From: Salvia splendens
Taxonomy: Eukaryota > Streptophyta > Magnoliopsida > Lamiales > Lamiaceae
NCBI RefSeq assembly: GCF_004379255.2
Contig: NC_056038.1
Location: forward strand, 25,532,061-25,596,060
Length of the DNA: 64,000 bases
Direction: 5' to 3'
In this document: one piece after another, positions 35,065-54,360 of the stretch
How the letters are laid out: each line of letters starts with the position of its first letter
Position numbering within the stretch: the stretch's first letter is position 1
Made by a program: the position numbers and the translations under genes
The notes under the pieces: generated by a model
Told to the model about the DNA's origin: nothing
Seen by the model: only the letters and a program-made list of their open reading frames with translations
The model's database searches: none

Positions 35065-35212
35065 TGAAGCCCTGGTCATAACGCCATGTTAATTAATGCA
35101 GCCATTTCGTAATATTTTGATCTTGCTAATAATGTCAAATACAGTTATTTAGTGAACATAGAAATATTATGCGAGATATATTTGGAGTCAAACTTATTCA
35201 ATGATTTACTAA

Positions 35213-36990
35213 GAGCATCCACGATGGAGGCGAGCGGACCGGCTAGCCGATTCCCGACGCTGGCCAGTTCGCTCACCGAACCATTGCAGGCGGCGAGCGA
35301 CAATTCAGCGAGAAAATCGGCGAGCGCACGCCGATTTTCGGGCGCTGGCCGATCCGCTCGCCTGTCGGCTGGCCGCCATTGTTGCAGGCTCCCGTCGGCG
35401 AGCGATCGACCAGCCCATTTGTTTTTTATTTATTTAATTTTCGAAACACTATATATACGCGATTTGCACGTCATTTTCATTCCCACCACTTGTTTTAACG
35501 AGTTTTCTCTCTATCTTAATTTCTGTACAAGATCACCAACGCGAAATGAGTAACGCGGGTGGTAGTAATGGTGGTAGTGGTGGGGATGCTGAGCAGTACG
35601 AACGGCAAATGAACGAAGAATTGGAGGCCTATACGTCCAGTGAGATAAACCGGCTGATACAAAGGGCCTTGCAGCCGACGGTACCTCGACCTCGACCCGT
35701 TGTCCACTGCCGAGCAGTGATCGAACGGGATCACGTAGCTGCACATCAGCGGCTATATGAAGACTACTTCGCACAGGAGCCGCGGTTTAACACCAACCTT
35801 TTCAGGTGGCGTTTTAGGATGAGTAGTGCCCTGTTTATGCGTATTGTTGACGCTTTGGAGCATCGATATCTGTGTTTCCGCTTCAGGTACGATGCGGGTG
35901 GCAGACCCGGCCACACACCTATTCAAAAGTGCACTGCGGCAATCAGGCAGTTGGCCTACGGAGGTGCGACAGACATGTGGGACGAGTACCTCCACATCGG
36001 TGAGACGACTGCCCTTGAATGTATGAAGTATTTCTGTCAGGGCGTGGTTGAAATATTCCGTGATCAGTACCTTCGAAGCCCTACCCCCGAAGACTGCCAG
36101 GAGCTGATGCAGATGCACGGGGAGAATCATGGGTTCCCGGGTATGTTAGGCAGCATAGATTGTATGCATTGAGAGTGGAAGAACTGTCCCGCTGCCTGGA
36201 AGAGGTTCTACACGACCGGCTACAAGGGAAAGAATCCCACGATGATCTTCGAGGCCGTAGCTGATTACCGGCTGTGGATTTGACATGCGTATTTTAGGGT
36301 AGCCGGGTTGAACAACGACCTCAACTCGTCGCCCCTTTTCAACGAGCAGTGCCAGGGCGTCGGTCCGGCCATCAGTTTTGTCGCCAACGGCAACCGGCAT
36401 GATATGGGCTACTACTTGGCGAATGGGATATACCCTAAGTGGCCCGTCTTTGTGAAGACGATCAGATGCGCATCAGATGAGAGGAAGGCCTATTTTGCGG
36501 AACGGAAGGAGTCGGCGCGCAAGGACGTGGAACGCGCATTTGGTGTGCTCCAGTCTCGATGGACGACAATTAGGGGTCCAACGCGTTTGTGGCATGTCGA
36601 CTGCATTGCTGATATAATGTACGCCTGTATTATCATGCACAATATGATTGTCGAAGATGAAGGTGTACAACTGACTAGTTGGGCCAACGACGATAATGAA
36701 GCCGGTCCAAGCCACGCCGTGGCCGCCCCCAACGTACGAAGCGAGGTACCTCACGATGAAGCCGGCCGCCTCCAAGCACATGCCGACATGCGCCAAGTGG
36801 ATGCTCATATTCGACTCCAAAAGGATTTAATTGAAGAGTTGTGGGCGCGGAGGACTGCACGACATTAGTTTTTTTAATTATGTAATTTTTTTAGTTAATG
36901 TACTTTTTTAAAAATTAAATATTATTATTGAATTTTCCCGTATTTATGTCGTAAATTTAATTCCGTATTTTGTGAGTGTTAATTATTTAT
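35213..36990 (+). mobile_element. PIF/Harbinger transposon with dead transposase
   Basis: Left end GAGCATCCACGATGG follows TAA (35210-35212), the classical 3-bp target. The transposase lies at 35546-36868. A matching right terminal repeat was not found before the next gene at 37178, so the right border is approximate. Confidence 0.7.
35546..36868 (+). pseudogene. PIF/Harbinger (HARBI1-like) transposase, two stops
   Basis: One continuous frame of 441 codons except for two TGA codons (36170-36172 and 36281-36283), each at a position where the family has Trp (SIDCMHWEWKNCP and LWIWHAYFG). The protein shows the plant DDE_Tnp_4 pattern: an N-terminal helical region, GSIDCMH with the first Asp, SGLNND-like sequence (here AGLNNDLNSS) with the second, and ERKESARKDVERAFGVLQ with the catalytic Glu. 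The C-terminal tail is a Gln/Arg-rich helix. It would catalyse cut-and-paste transposition into TWA sites. No frameshift is seen, so loss is by point mutation only. Confidence 0.88.
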
Positions 36991-37177
36991 TTTTTTATAA
37001 TTTTGTTTATTGTGGCTAGCCTATTGCTTGTCCTGATGATGTAGCAGAAGGAGTTTTTAGTACTGATTATGTGACAGGAGGAGTTTGTGGCTAGCCTATG
37101 ACTGGCCTATTGCTATGTGGCCATATTCAAACCACCATTTCCCGCGATCACTCATTTTGAATCTCTTCCCCGAATCC

Positions 37178-43840
<6,663 letters not shown>

Positions 43841-45421
43841 AGGAAGACACAACATTTGTATAGGAAGGAGTGTATAACATCTAGGTAGGTTTGGTTTTTT
43901 CTCCATCCACTAGATAAGAAGAGTAATTCTACTGATTTTTTCCTTCATCTTTACCTGTATATTCTTGTTTGATTCAATAAATTCCAAATTTACTTCTCTT
44001 CATATGATCATGGTATAGAGGGCGATTGAATAAATAAACATAACTCTTGCACCTTTTGGTTTGTTTCCTTTTCCATTCCATTTTCAGCTTGATTTTATCT
44101 ACTGAAATCAGAAGTCAATAAGAAAAAGCAAAACCCAAAATGATCAGAAGGCAATCGATTAGGTGTTAGGGTTACAAACTTCCTACTTAGGTTCCAAAAA
44201 CAAAAACATTTATTTTAGATATTTAATTATTCTCTTTAACAATCAAGAAGTATATTTTTGGTTAAATGAATCAAAACATTTAAATCGTGGATTAGTATGT
44301 TATAACAAGATACAACCATTTAACTTCGATATATCATACACATGTTTACATATTTTGATATCTATGCCATAGAGAAATTCAAAACAGAAATGGAATACCA
44401 AGTGATATGCAGAAGAAAAAACAAAACTGAAAACATCATTCTCAGCCCATGAAATACCAAATAAGAACATCATAACCCCAAAGTGTAATTAACTCAAACC
44501 CATTAACAAATTTATAAGCAAACAAAGTTAGTGAGTTCGTCTTGTCTTATTGCGCTTATACCTAATGAACTTTGAGTCAGAATTTCATGTGTGGTTTGAT
44601 CGACTACAAGTTTTTTGTTTCCAGAACTTGCTCGTGATCTTACTGAATCTACACAAGGTCATCTATGTTAGCCAATTCTATTTCGTAGATGAACCATTTC
44701 TCATAAAATTCCCTAATTGGCCATTTGAGCCTTATAAGCCTGTTTTTGTTGATGAGCCAATATTCGAATAAAAATCCTTGCTTCATTGTAATAATGAACA
44801 TTGAAGAAAATTAATTATTTTGTATCATTAGTTGAGATGGAGGTATAGGGGAGGAATTTGAGGAAAAAGAATTATGTTTTAAAAAATGAAAATCGTGTTG
44901 AAAAATGAGAAAATAAAGAGAAGAAAATTTTTAAGAAAGAAAGAGAAGACGGGAGGAAAAATGAATAAAAGAAAGGTGTTGTAAGAAAATATGTCAAAAT
45001 TGCGTTTCTAAATAGAGATATTGAAGAAAAAGATTTGTATAGAACAATCTCTCAAGGGTTTATAGCACCTGACCAAAAGAATAAAAGCATGTAATTGGTC
45101 GAGTCTCAATATGGATTGAAACATCCATCACTACAATGACGCTTAAAATTTGACAATGTGAATTGTAATGTTACAATGTAAGTGTCTCAGTGCACGTCAT
45201 GGAGGTATGGTTCAAAGTTCTGCGCTACTAATCTGTTTGTGTACTCAATAGTGTTGAATATGGAAGATTCAATTTTTATACTTTAATACATCTTGAGAAC
45301 TGAGCTTTTGTATTCATTCTGTATTAGGCTATTTTCGCTCGTGTGATGGTCGTTGGAATTATGTATGGTCAATGTAGCTTGATCGGGTCGAACAAGTTAC
45401 ACAATCAAGTATTGTGTAATA
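43841..45421. other. Intergenic region downstream of the AAA ATPase
   Basis: 3' flank (AATAAA at 43976-43981 is a plausible polyadenylation signal) followed by AT-rich DNA. A short plus-strand frame at 44550-44771 has a Phe/Pro-rich end with two VDEP motifs; no family is recognised and I do not call it a gene. Confidence 0.4.
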
Positions 45422-45672
45422 CTCCATCCGTCCCCAAATAAGAGTCGCTAATTTCCTTTTTGGGCCGTCCCCAATTAAGAGTCACTCTTCATTTTTACCA
45501 TAAATGGTAGTAGGTCCCACATTCCACTAACTCACTCCACTCACATTTTATTATAAAATCAATATAAAAAAGTGGGTCTCACATTCCACTAACTTTTTCA
45601 ACCAACTTTTCTTTACATTTCTTAAAACTCGTACCCGGTCAAACAACGACTCCTATTAGGGGACGTGGGGAG
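45422..45672. mobile_element. Stowaway MITE (Tc1/mariner type)
   Basis: 251 bp with ends CTCCATCCGTCCCC and (inverted) CTCCCCACGTCCCC, bounded by TA on both sides. These are the Stowaway hallmark ends and target. No coding capacity. Confidence 0.85.
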
Positions 45673-45721
45673 TACCAATTAGGATGAGAAACTTCTATCA
45701 ACCCAATTGTAAAGCTAGTCA

Positions 45722-45788
45722 TGATGGCAGATTATGAATTTGCATATACTCAGTGATGATGGCAGATTATGAATTTGCATATACTCAG
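45722..45788. repeat. Direct duplication, period 35 bp
   Basis: TGATGGCAGATTATGAATTT plus 12 further bases (to CATATACTCAG) occurs at 45722-45753 and again at 45757-45788 with no mismatch seen. Confidence 0.9.
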
Positions 45789-45789
45789 A

Positions 45790-46102
45790 ACCACAAGTAT
45801 AATGACATGCCATACCTTATTTCGGTACACTGTACTTGGTATGCCATACCTTATTTCAGTATATCGAAATACGGTATGGTATACCGCATAAACAGTATGG
45901 TAACGGTATCGAAAATTTTCATACCGAATTTTCGGTATATCGCAATACCGAAATACGGTATGGTATACCACATAAACAGTATGGTAACGGTATAAAAAAT
46001 TCTTATACCGAATTTGCGGTATACCGAAAAATTCGGTAAGGTATAGCTATAACATTTGATCATACCGCAATTTAAGGTACGGTGTGCGGTACGGCACCCC
46101 TA
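45790..46102. mobile_element. hAT-like terminal fragment with CGGTATACC repeats
   Basis: Right end on the minus strand reads TAGGGGTGCCGTACCGCAC, a hAT-like terminus. About 260 bp behind it are dense with GGTATACCG, CGGTATG and CATACCG units in both orientations, including two copies of CATAAACAGTATGGTAACGG. No left terminus was found, so the element is truncated or its left end has diverged. Confidence 0.5.
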
Positions 46103-46504
46103 TAGAGGCTATACTCCAGCAGGTCCCACGTACGTCTTACCTGTAAATAGTGGTAGACATTTAATGCAATCTTTACCATTTTTTTTGCATAACTCATACT
46201 ATCATATGAAAGCTCAACATCACTTCATTCTTGAAGTTCTGTCCTCGTCACTTCTAGTTTACCAGAGTTCATTTTGTCTGTGGTGCTGCAATAAGCAAGA
46301 TGAAGCTATTTTATTTTTGAAGACGATCCTACAAACCTGAACCGAGAGCACTATAAGAGAATAACTCATCTTACGAAATGGAACCTTCATCGATTTAGCT
46401 ATTTTACGATTTCTATTTGCTTTCATTGTATTTTCAATTTTGTGGTCCATTTTTGTGTTCTTTTCTATTTTAGATTGTATTACACCCAACAACTACTTTT
46501 GTGC

Positions 46505-49500
46505 CTAGATCCTTAGGCCATTAGCAGTAGTGTAATATAAACATGCCCTAAAAAAACATCCATCCTCATTTTTTCTAGGCCATGTCAGCATTTTACCAGC
46601 ATAAGGAGTAGTCTTGTGTCTTTTAATTCCATACTTGGAGCACAAAGCATCCATTTGTGAATTGCAAAACTCAAGACCATTACCAGTTTTGATGACCTTG
46701 ATGGTCTTTCCAGATTGGATTTCAACAAGATTTTTCCATGTCAAATATTTTTCAAAGATTTTAGACTTTTGTTTCAAAAGAAAAGACCACACCTTTCTAG
46801 AAAAGTCATCAATAACAGACAGAAAATACAGACTCTGAATGAGTTGAAACCGAGGCTGAACCCCACACATCCATGTATAGGTATTCTAACACACTATGAC
46901 TAATATTCTCAGTCACATGTGTAGGGAATGAGACTCTATGTTGCTTGCGCAAAACACTAAGTACTATTTTGAACATCATTTTCAGACAAAAGCTAATTTT
47001 TCTTCAAAATATTAAGACCCTTTTCACTGATGTGACAAAGTCTATTATGCCATAACATGGTTTTATCAACATTGACCACATTAGCAAGATTATTCATACA
47101 GGCCAAAGACTAAGCAAAACAAACATAGAGATTGCACTTCTTCATAGCTTTAAACTAGCACATAGCACCTTTACAAAATTTTATAACACCCTGCTCATCA
47201 TGCTCTAAACAGGTACAAGAAAGCAGGTTGTAGCACAAATCACACATATCTCACATCCTTCAAATTGAGCACATAACCATTGTTGAATTTCAAACACACA
47301 AAGCCAATGCCAAGAATTGAACACTTCTTGTCATTAGCCATAGACACATAGGTATTTTCCACTGGTTTGAAATCAGAAAACACATATTTGAAAGGATAGA
47401 TATGATAGGTGCATCCTGAATCAATTAACTAGTGATCCTCTGTAAAAGAACAGCCAGGAGTTACAGAAAGAATATCATGAGTCATGAAGCAAACATCTTC
47501 AGAGTCATTATTCTTAGCCAGGTTAGCAATTGAATCCAACTGATTATTATTGTTCTTCTACTTTTTTAGGGTTAGGACATTCCTTTTTATAGTGGACATC
47601 CTCACCAAAGTTAAAACATTTTCTATTAGCTTTTGGATTCTTGCTTTTAGACTTGGGCCTACTCCCCCACTTCTTCTTACCATTACCATTAGAGTTACTG
47701 TCCTCATTACCCCCTCTTGATTTTGATCTACCTTTAACATTCTAGGCTTTTGACTGAGCAATTTTTAAAGCCAAATTTTCTTTAATCTCTATTTCTTTTG
47801 ACTTCAAAGAACTTATGATCAAATCAAGATGAGCACTATCCCTGCCATACTTGATAGTAGCTTTGACATCACTATAAGTACCAGGGATAGAGTTCATGAG
47901 AGAAATAATAGTATACTCATCTATGGTCTTATCACTAGACCTCTTGATGTCTTGCACCAGTTTTTGAAAGACATCATGATTGTCATATATATCTTTAGAA
48001 AGATCCAGTTTGAACTTAAACAACTTTTCAGACAAATACTGTTGGGGTTACCGCAGCGGAAGACACGGAAAACTAACAGTTCCTTACAGATCTATTTAGG
48101 TGATTATGTATTCGATTCCAATTTCATGCAATTAATCTAGATCTATAGATAAAACACATCAAAACACACATAAACAAGCTTATTTGATGTAGATCTTGAT
48201 TGTTACCTTTTATCCATTGAAGGATTGACGTTGCTTGCTGAATCTCCCGGTAATCCTAGTATTCTTGACCACGAATCTTTCATTCTATTCCACGTCCTTG
48301 ATTATTCATCTAGTGGGCGGATCTTAAGAATCAATAATAGTGATATGAGATCTTGGGAGACCAACACAAAACATGAGATTGTCTTGATCTAATCCTATGA
48401 ATTAGTATAGAACAAGAACAAGAACCAAAAACCCTAATCTCCCTATGGCAAGTGCACAAAAACCAATGCAAGAGGGAGAGAGAAAAGACAAGTGAATGGC
48501 GGCTAGGGGTTAGGAGGAGTGTGATGTGAATTGTGTATTGTGTACTAGGGTTTCCACATCCCTTCACTGTTTATAAGATGGACTTGTTTGGCTAGGAATT
48601 GTGATCCATGGAATGATTACATGTTGGGCTAGCCCATTAGACAATAAACTTATTAAATCAATGAACCCATATTTAATATATTATCCAATGAAATATTATT
48701 TTATTCCACTAAAAATAATATTGAACTCTCATCTAAATCACCAAATTACGAAGAACTTGGGTTCCATTTTAATTTATAATATTTCTCGTGTTTAAGATTA
48801 TCTTAATCCATTAATTTAATTATTTGTCTACTATGTGACTTGAATTAAATTAATTCTCCAAAGAGTTTTTCTAGTTTGAAACTTTATTTATTATTCATGG
48901 AATAAAATTCCAACTGTGCGTTTTTTGAATAATAAATTCTTTTTTCAAACACCTCTTGGGGATGAATCATACCACACTGGGCATGCGAATTTTATGAAAT
49001 AATATTCTAATATTTTCATGTTATTCAATTACTACCACCCAAGATATGATGATTAAGTTAAGAAAAACTCGCACATATTGATAAGTCAAAGCAATGTTTG
49101 ATTAAATAAACAATATCAATATTTTCATAGACTAAGAAATAGTACTCCCTCCGTTCCGCGGTAGTTGAGTCATTTCATTTTCTACACTCATTTTAGAAAA
49201 ATGATAATAAATAGTCAAAGTAGAGTACTAAATTTTCTGAAATATATTATTTCAGTAGATAGCAATAAATAATATATTTCGTGTTGATCCTTTCAGTGCT
49301 TTACCACACTAGTGTTACTAATCTCTTCTTAGGTAAGAGAGAATTATCACAAACACTACAACCATACCAATAGGTATCCAAGGCCTATCTAGGTTGCGAA
49401 CTCGTTTTTATTCTTACTAGATCCGGTCAAGTCCCCTATTGAAGAATCCATGAGAAATCATCAGATTCCCCTACTTTAACCTTCTTAGTAAGAAGTCGTG

Positions 49501-49958
49501 GACTTGTTTATTTATATTTCAATAAATAAACCATTATATTATATTATTTATTCTCATAATTAGGTAAACAAGTGGACGTGGCGTTTCTCGTATACATGCA
49601 CAAACTGACTATACGAAGGAATGTACGCTCGAAGTATCTTTTAGTATACAAACCCCAACAAATACATTCTGGAAGACATAGAAGTTTCAGTGTAGAGAGT
49701 GTCTAGTTTTGTTCACAACTTAGAGGTAGACTCAATAGATCCAACATTTCTAATCACATAATCTGAAAGGTTGAGAATTATAGTGGACCTAGCTAATTCA
49801 TTCATTTCAACAACCTTATCTTCAGGCTCAGTATCAGGAATAGTTCCATCTACAACCTTAAACACTTTTTGCTGAACCAAAATACATTTTTGTTTCTGTG
49901 TCCGGATAACAAAATCATTTTTGCCATTGAAAGACACAATTCCAACAGGCTGAGACAT
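46505..49958 (-). pseudogene. Ty1/copia gag-pol remnant (RT missing)
   Basis: Minus-strand order: gag start at ATG 49958 (gag leader with LARSTIILNLSDYVI), then, beyond a solo LTR insertion, the UBN2 gag region at 47742-48035 (NSIPGTYSDVKATIKYG). A damaged zinc knuckle (CFNFGEDVHYKKEC) lies near 47570-47610 and the protease DSG motif (LIDSGCTYHI, preceded by TAG where Trp is usual) near 47400-47430. The GAG-pre-integrase motif LWHNRLCHISEKGL is near 47020-47065, and the integrase core (FLSVIDDFSRKVW, KTGNGLEFC) at 46505-46870. Several stops and shifts. RT and RNase H are absent: the remnant ends at about 46500. Confidence 0.85.
48040..49660 (-). mobile_element. Ty1/copia solo LTR inside the older copia gag
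   Basis: 1621 bp with perfect short inverted ends TGTTGGGG...CCCCAACA and a perfect 5-bp duplication AATAC (48035-48039 and 49661-49665). It contains CAGTGCTTTACCACACTAGTG, shared with the LTRs at 19467 and 50573. A block starting TACTCCCTCCGTTCCGCGGT near 49143 looks like a degenerate Stowaway insertion within it. Confidence 0.88.
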
Positions 49959-50572
49959 TTTTTAGAAGATTTTTACACACCCAAAAGAGAAAACACACCC
50001 AGCAACAAAATAGGCCCTGCACAGAACCTTGCTATCACAAAAGGTGGTCCTAAAGGAAGACAAGACATAGAAACCACTAGTGACAGACATGCAAGGATTT
50101 TCCTAAGCTATGACAACACAGATAGCAAATACAACACCTAAAATCGCACTCACAAGCATGCACACGCATGTAGTCAGACTAAAAAAATGTTCAAAATTGA
50201 AGGACAACAACTTCAAGAAGCATGTCCTAACAGAGATTCTCCCTATCTGTCACGAGAACCCCGAAAAGAGGATTTCCCAGTTCGCAAGCACTCACTGAAT
50301 GAGGGTGCAGGGGGTCACTCAAGGCTGTTAACAACACTGGGTGCATAGGTAAGTTTCTCAGATGGCAGTGTACTCACTGACACACATTTCAGCTAACAAG
50401 TAAAACACCAGAAAACCACACAGCGGAACAAAAAACAAGAAAACAGCATGAGCAAGTAAAGAAGCAATAAAAAAGGCTAGAAAACAAGAGCAGATAACCT
50501 AGATTGCGGCCAGCGATATCTACTAGCACAGAAGCCCAAACCTAGAACTAGAAAGCAGTAAAAGGGTAAGGG

Positions 50573-51994
50573 TGTTAGAGTTTAGTATACTGAAAGCATC
50601 TTTCGAATGCTTGTATATGTAATAACTCTTTTATCCATTTGTTACCATTTTATGAGAAATAATATTTTGTTACAATGTATTTTGCTTATGTATTGCTTAT
50701 GTATTTATGAGATGTTGAAATGCGTTTTCCATTTAAATACATAGTTTAAGCAAAATGAGTCTAAGTCTTCTACATAGTAGACGAGTTGTGAGCGGCGTTC
50801 ACAGTAGGTAACTTGTCAGTTCATGCAGAAGAAAAAACTGTTTCACAACCTAGATAGGCTTTGACTACCTATCGTGAAAGGTTGCGACGTCAGTCCGAAA
50901 GTTTCCTTACCTAAGGAAATGAACGACGTCGGTGTGGTATAGCACTGAAAGGATCAAACAGTGAGATAAGTCTTTCTTGGCTATTTACTGAAAGACGAGG
51001 TCTCGGTGATTGTCGTTTCTTAATCATTGTTGACATAACATTGAGCATACGATATTAATTGAAAACTACTTTGACTTATCAAATGGTGAGGGAATTTCGT
51101 TGCCCAAGAATCCTGATAGATTGGGTAATGATCATTAATGTCTAAGTGGTGCTAGTATTGTTATTGCAATGAATCGTGTGCTGGGAGAGGCCAGTATGAT
51201 AATATCCTCAAGAGGTGTTTAGGAAAATGTTTTATTATTCAGAAAACTGGCTAGTTGGAATTTATTCCATGAATAATAAATAATGTTTCTAAACTAGACC
51301 ACTCTTGGAAAAAGAAATTAATTAATAATAGTCAGATAGCAGACTTGATATTAATTAATGGATATTTATATCTTTAACACGAGAAATGATTTAATTAAAG
51401 AGGAAGTCCCAGAATACTCGTAATTTCGGTTTGGACGGGCAGTCAATATTATATCTATAGTGGATGATAATAATATTTAAGTTTGGGCTTGAATTAAATT
51501 GATTTTAATTTAATTAGTGAAAGCCTGAACTGTGGCCCAATCCAATCCTCCACAGATCTCTGGTCTGGCCCAAAATAATTAACTTATTATAAAAGGGAGA
51601 AGAAGAGAAGGCAGATTAATTAATTCTCCCGTAAAAATTTCGATCTCTACATTCTGTAGAGAGAAAAATATCGTTTTTTTAGGGTTCTTCCGTAGAGATT
51701 TCTGTCTTCAATTCTTCTCCAGCTTTTGAGGATTTGACAAGCTTTTCCCACACAAAGGTCAACTCCGAGTTAAAGGGAACAGATCAGAAGATCCGTGGTA
51801 GAGACGATTGAAGAAGGAGTTCGAATTCAATTACTTGAATTCATACGGTAAATCGTTGTATTTAATTGCATATATATTCAATATGATATGTGATTATATG
51901 TTTATAAACAAGTTTCTAGTTTACAATCGGATGAAAGCATGTTTAGATGTAAATCGTTCAATCAAACTAAATGTTTTCCGCTGCAAAACCAACA
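50573..51994 (+). repeat. 5' LTR of the copia element
   Basis: 1422 bp, TGTTAGAGTTTAGTATACTG...AAACCAACA, followed at once by a methionine-type primer site. Shares GTGGTATAGCACTGAAAGGATC with the other copia LTRs here. Confidence 0.85.
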
Positions 51995-51996
51995 AT

Positions 51997-52009
51997 TGGT
52001 ATCAGAGCC
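51997..52009 (+). other. Primer-binding site (tRNA-Met type)
   Basis: TGGTATCAGAGCC two bases after the LTR: the standard initiator-tRNA-Met primer site of plant copia elements. Confidence 0.9.
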
Positions 52010-54360
52010 GGTTTTTAGGCTCTGATTGTTTGATTTACTACGTGCTTTGATTGTATGAATAGCATGTTTAATGTTTTCAATGCATGTTTAAGTGTTCTTT
52101 TATATTCTTTATCGAATTGCTGACTATGAACATGTGGAAACATTCATCATACGGGTTCTTCAACCTCGAGCAGCCGGCGTTCGCCCCAGGGCTGCACGTG
52201 ACCCCTGAACAGCTCCAAAACTTTGCTTAATGGAGACTTGGTTGTGTCCCACGGTTTCCAACCTAGGGCTGGACAACCATATCTTTAAATATTCAAGCCA
52301 CGATCTAACCGATCTCTTGAACAATGGACATTCGATAATTGGGTTTTTGTGATCACGAGCAGCCGGCGCTTGCGCCGGGGCTGCTCGTGACTGTTCGACA
52401 ACCCATATCGTGACTGTTCAGAGAAATTGAGTGGGTGCTGCGGGTTATACGCCGAGGGCAGCTCCGGATCACTCGTGTTTTGTCGACGGAAAGTTAGCTC
52501 CGTTTAGTCGACGACAATATTGACTATGTTGCGGCGCTAACTGGTTGACAATGAAGGAAGATCAGAGGGAGCCGAGGGTGCTGCTGGCTGGACTTCGCGT
52601 TCAGAGCAAGCGCCGGCAACTCCCATTGTGCTGGCTGTGTTTTACAGCCGAGAGCACTCTCTTCCGGCAAAAGAAAAATCACAACTGAGTTGATTGGTGG
52701 TCGGAGCCCCTGACCGAATCTATCTCGGCCAAGAGCAGTACCGGGACCGCTAACCAACGATAGTTTTCAATAATATCCGTCGGAGTTGCTGGCCGAGTTA
52801 TCGGCGGAAAGCAGCACCGAGTTTTTCGTGAAGCCCGGCGGAGGTTATGATTTTTGCGTGATTTTTGGAAATGATTACGTGTTTGTTGAGATGAATCCTT
52901 AGGTCATGCGCAACAAGAGTAGTTTACGTGAATTGTTGGAACTGATTTACGAGAATTGTTGGAACTGATTTGCGTTAAATCTGACTACGTGTTTTGCGTG
53001 AATTTTATTATGGACTTGGTCAATGCTTTTAATCATTGCATGTAGTATTTAATTTGTATTGCCATGAAATACAAAGGCATGTTTTACGTGTATATAAAAG
53101 AGACACCTATGTCTCAATTAAAATTAATTTTGGTAATTTTGGATACACATCAAATGTTATCTAAAATTAAAATTAATTTATTGCATGGAATATCATTAAA
53201 TTAATTTATTAAGATTTACATAGGTTTGAATATTTAATCAATATCTTAGGGATGTTGATAGATTATATCTATCTAGATATATCCTAGTTAGATTAGATTT
53301 GGTTGTTCAAATAAATCCTATAAATCTAGGATTTCATATTTTTTATGGAAGAAATAAATTGGAATTTAGTGTAGATTATATCCATAATATATACTTATCA
53401 TGATATAAATATGTTTGAATTATAATCCTTATCTATAAGATATTGATAAATTTCATTTATCTAGAATATATCTTAAGATGATTTGGATAAGTATTTTTCA
53501 ATTAAATCCTATTATATCTAGATTTCCTAAACCTAATGGAAAAGGATAAGTATTATAATTAATATTATTATTATTTAATAATAATCAATTAATATTAATT
53601 AAAGAAAATATTTGATTAATTATTTATAATTGATTAATTATTAAGTAATCAAATTATTTAATTATCTTAGTTTAATTTCATGGATTTAATAGAACTACCT
53701 ATTAATTTGAAATTAATATAAGTGAACTCTCTGCCTAATTCACTTAAGTGATAATTAAAAGAAAAACCATACCTTAAAATGACTAAGCGATAATTACGAT
53801 CCATGTCGTATATGGTCTCCAAAGAATTAGTCTATGTATGAAGCAGTTTCTAATATTAACGCGACTCACCTTAGTGGGAGCCTTAATCCTAAGAAATAGC
53901 AAGTTCATTGGTTAGACTTCTCAAAATAAAGTTCAATTTTATCTAGACGTGATTTCCAATATTATCGCGACCCACCTTAGTGGGAGCTTTAATCCTAAGA
54001 AATTGCAGAGTTCAGAAGATTAAATTAACTTGTGAGATAACTGTAGAATTTGGTTTGTAGCGTGCGACCTTCCCTAGAAGGAGTATCAATACGGAAACAA
54101 AATTCTTGGGGTGAATATTCAATGGTACAAGCTTAGGCAACGTTTGGCGGCCATGCCACCTTAGTGGTCTCTGGACTATTCGTCGATGTTGTGACCAGAA
54201 TTTTGTTAAATATGAATCGTTTACTTGACCTCCCTAGAGGCGTACTTAATTCTATTTAACTGTTGTGAGAATCTAAACTGTTTAATGGTTTTTACTCTTT
54301 AGAATCTTACATAGTTTGTAACAATAAGCTATTCATTTTCTCAGCTAAATCCAAATCAAG
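52010..54360 (+). other. Copia leader with palindromes and direct repeats
   Basis: No gene seen. GC-rich palindromic blocks based on CGAGCAGCCGGCG occur near 52168 and 52357. From 53200 to 53720 the DNA is very AT-rich. Two copies of a block with CACCTTAGTGGGAG plus CCTAAGAAAT lie near 53865 and 53970, and a shorter echo (CCACCTTAGTGGTCTC) near 54157. Confidence 0.5.

Noticed and set aside
44550..44771. Plus-strand 73-codon frame with repeated VDEP
   Set aside because: No known family, no supporting splice or promoter signals; too short to call.
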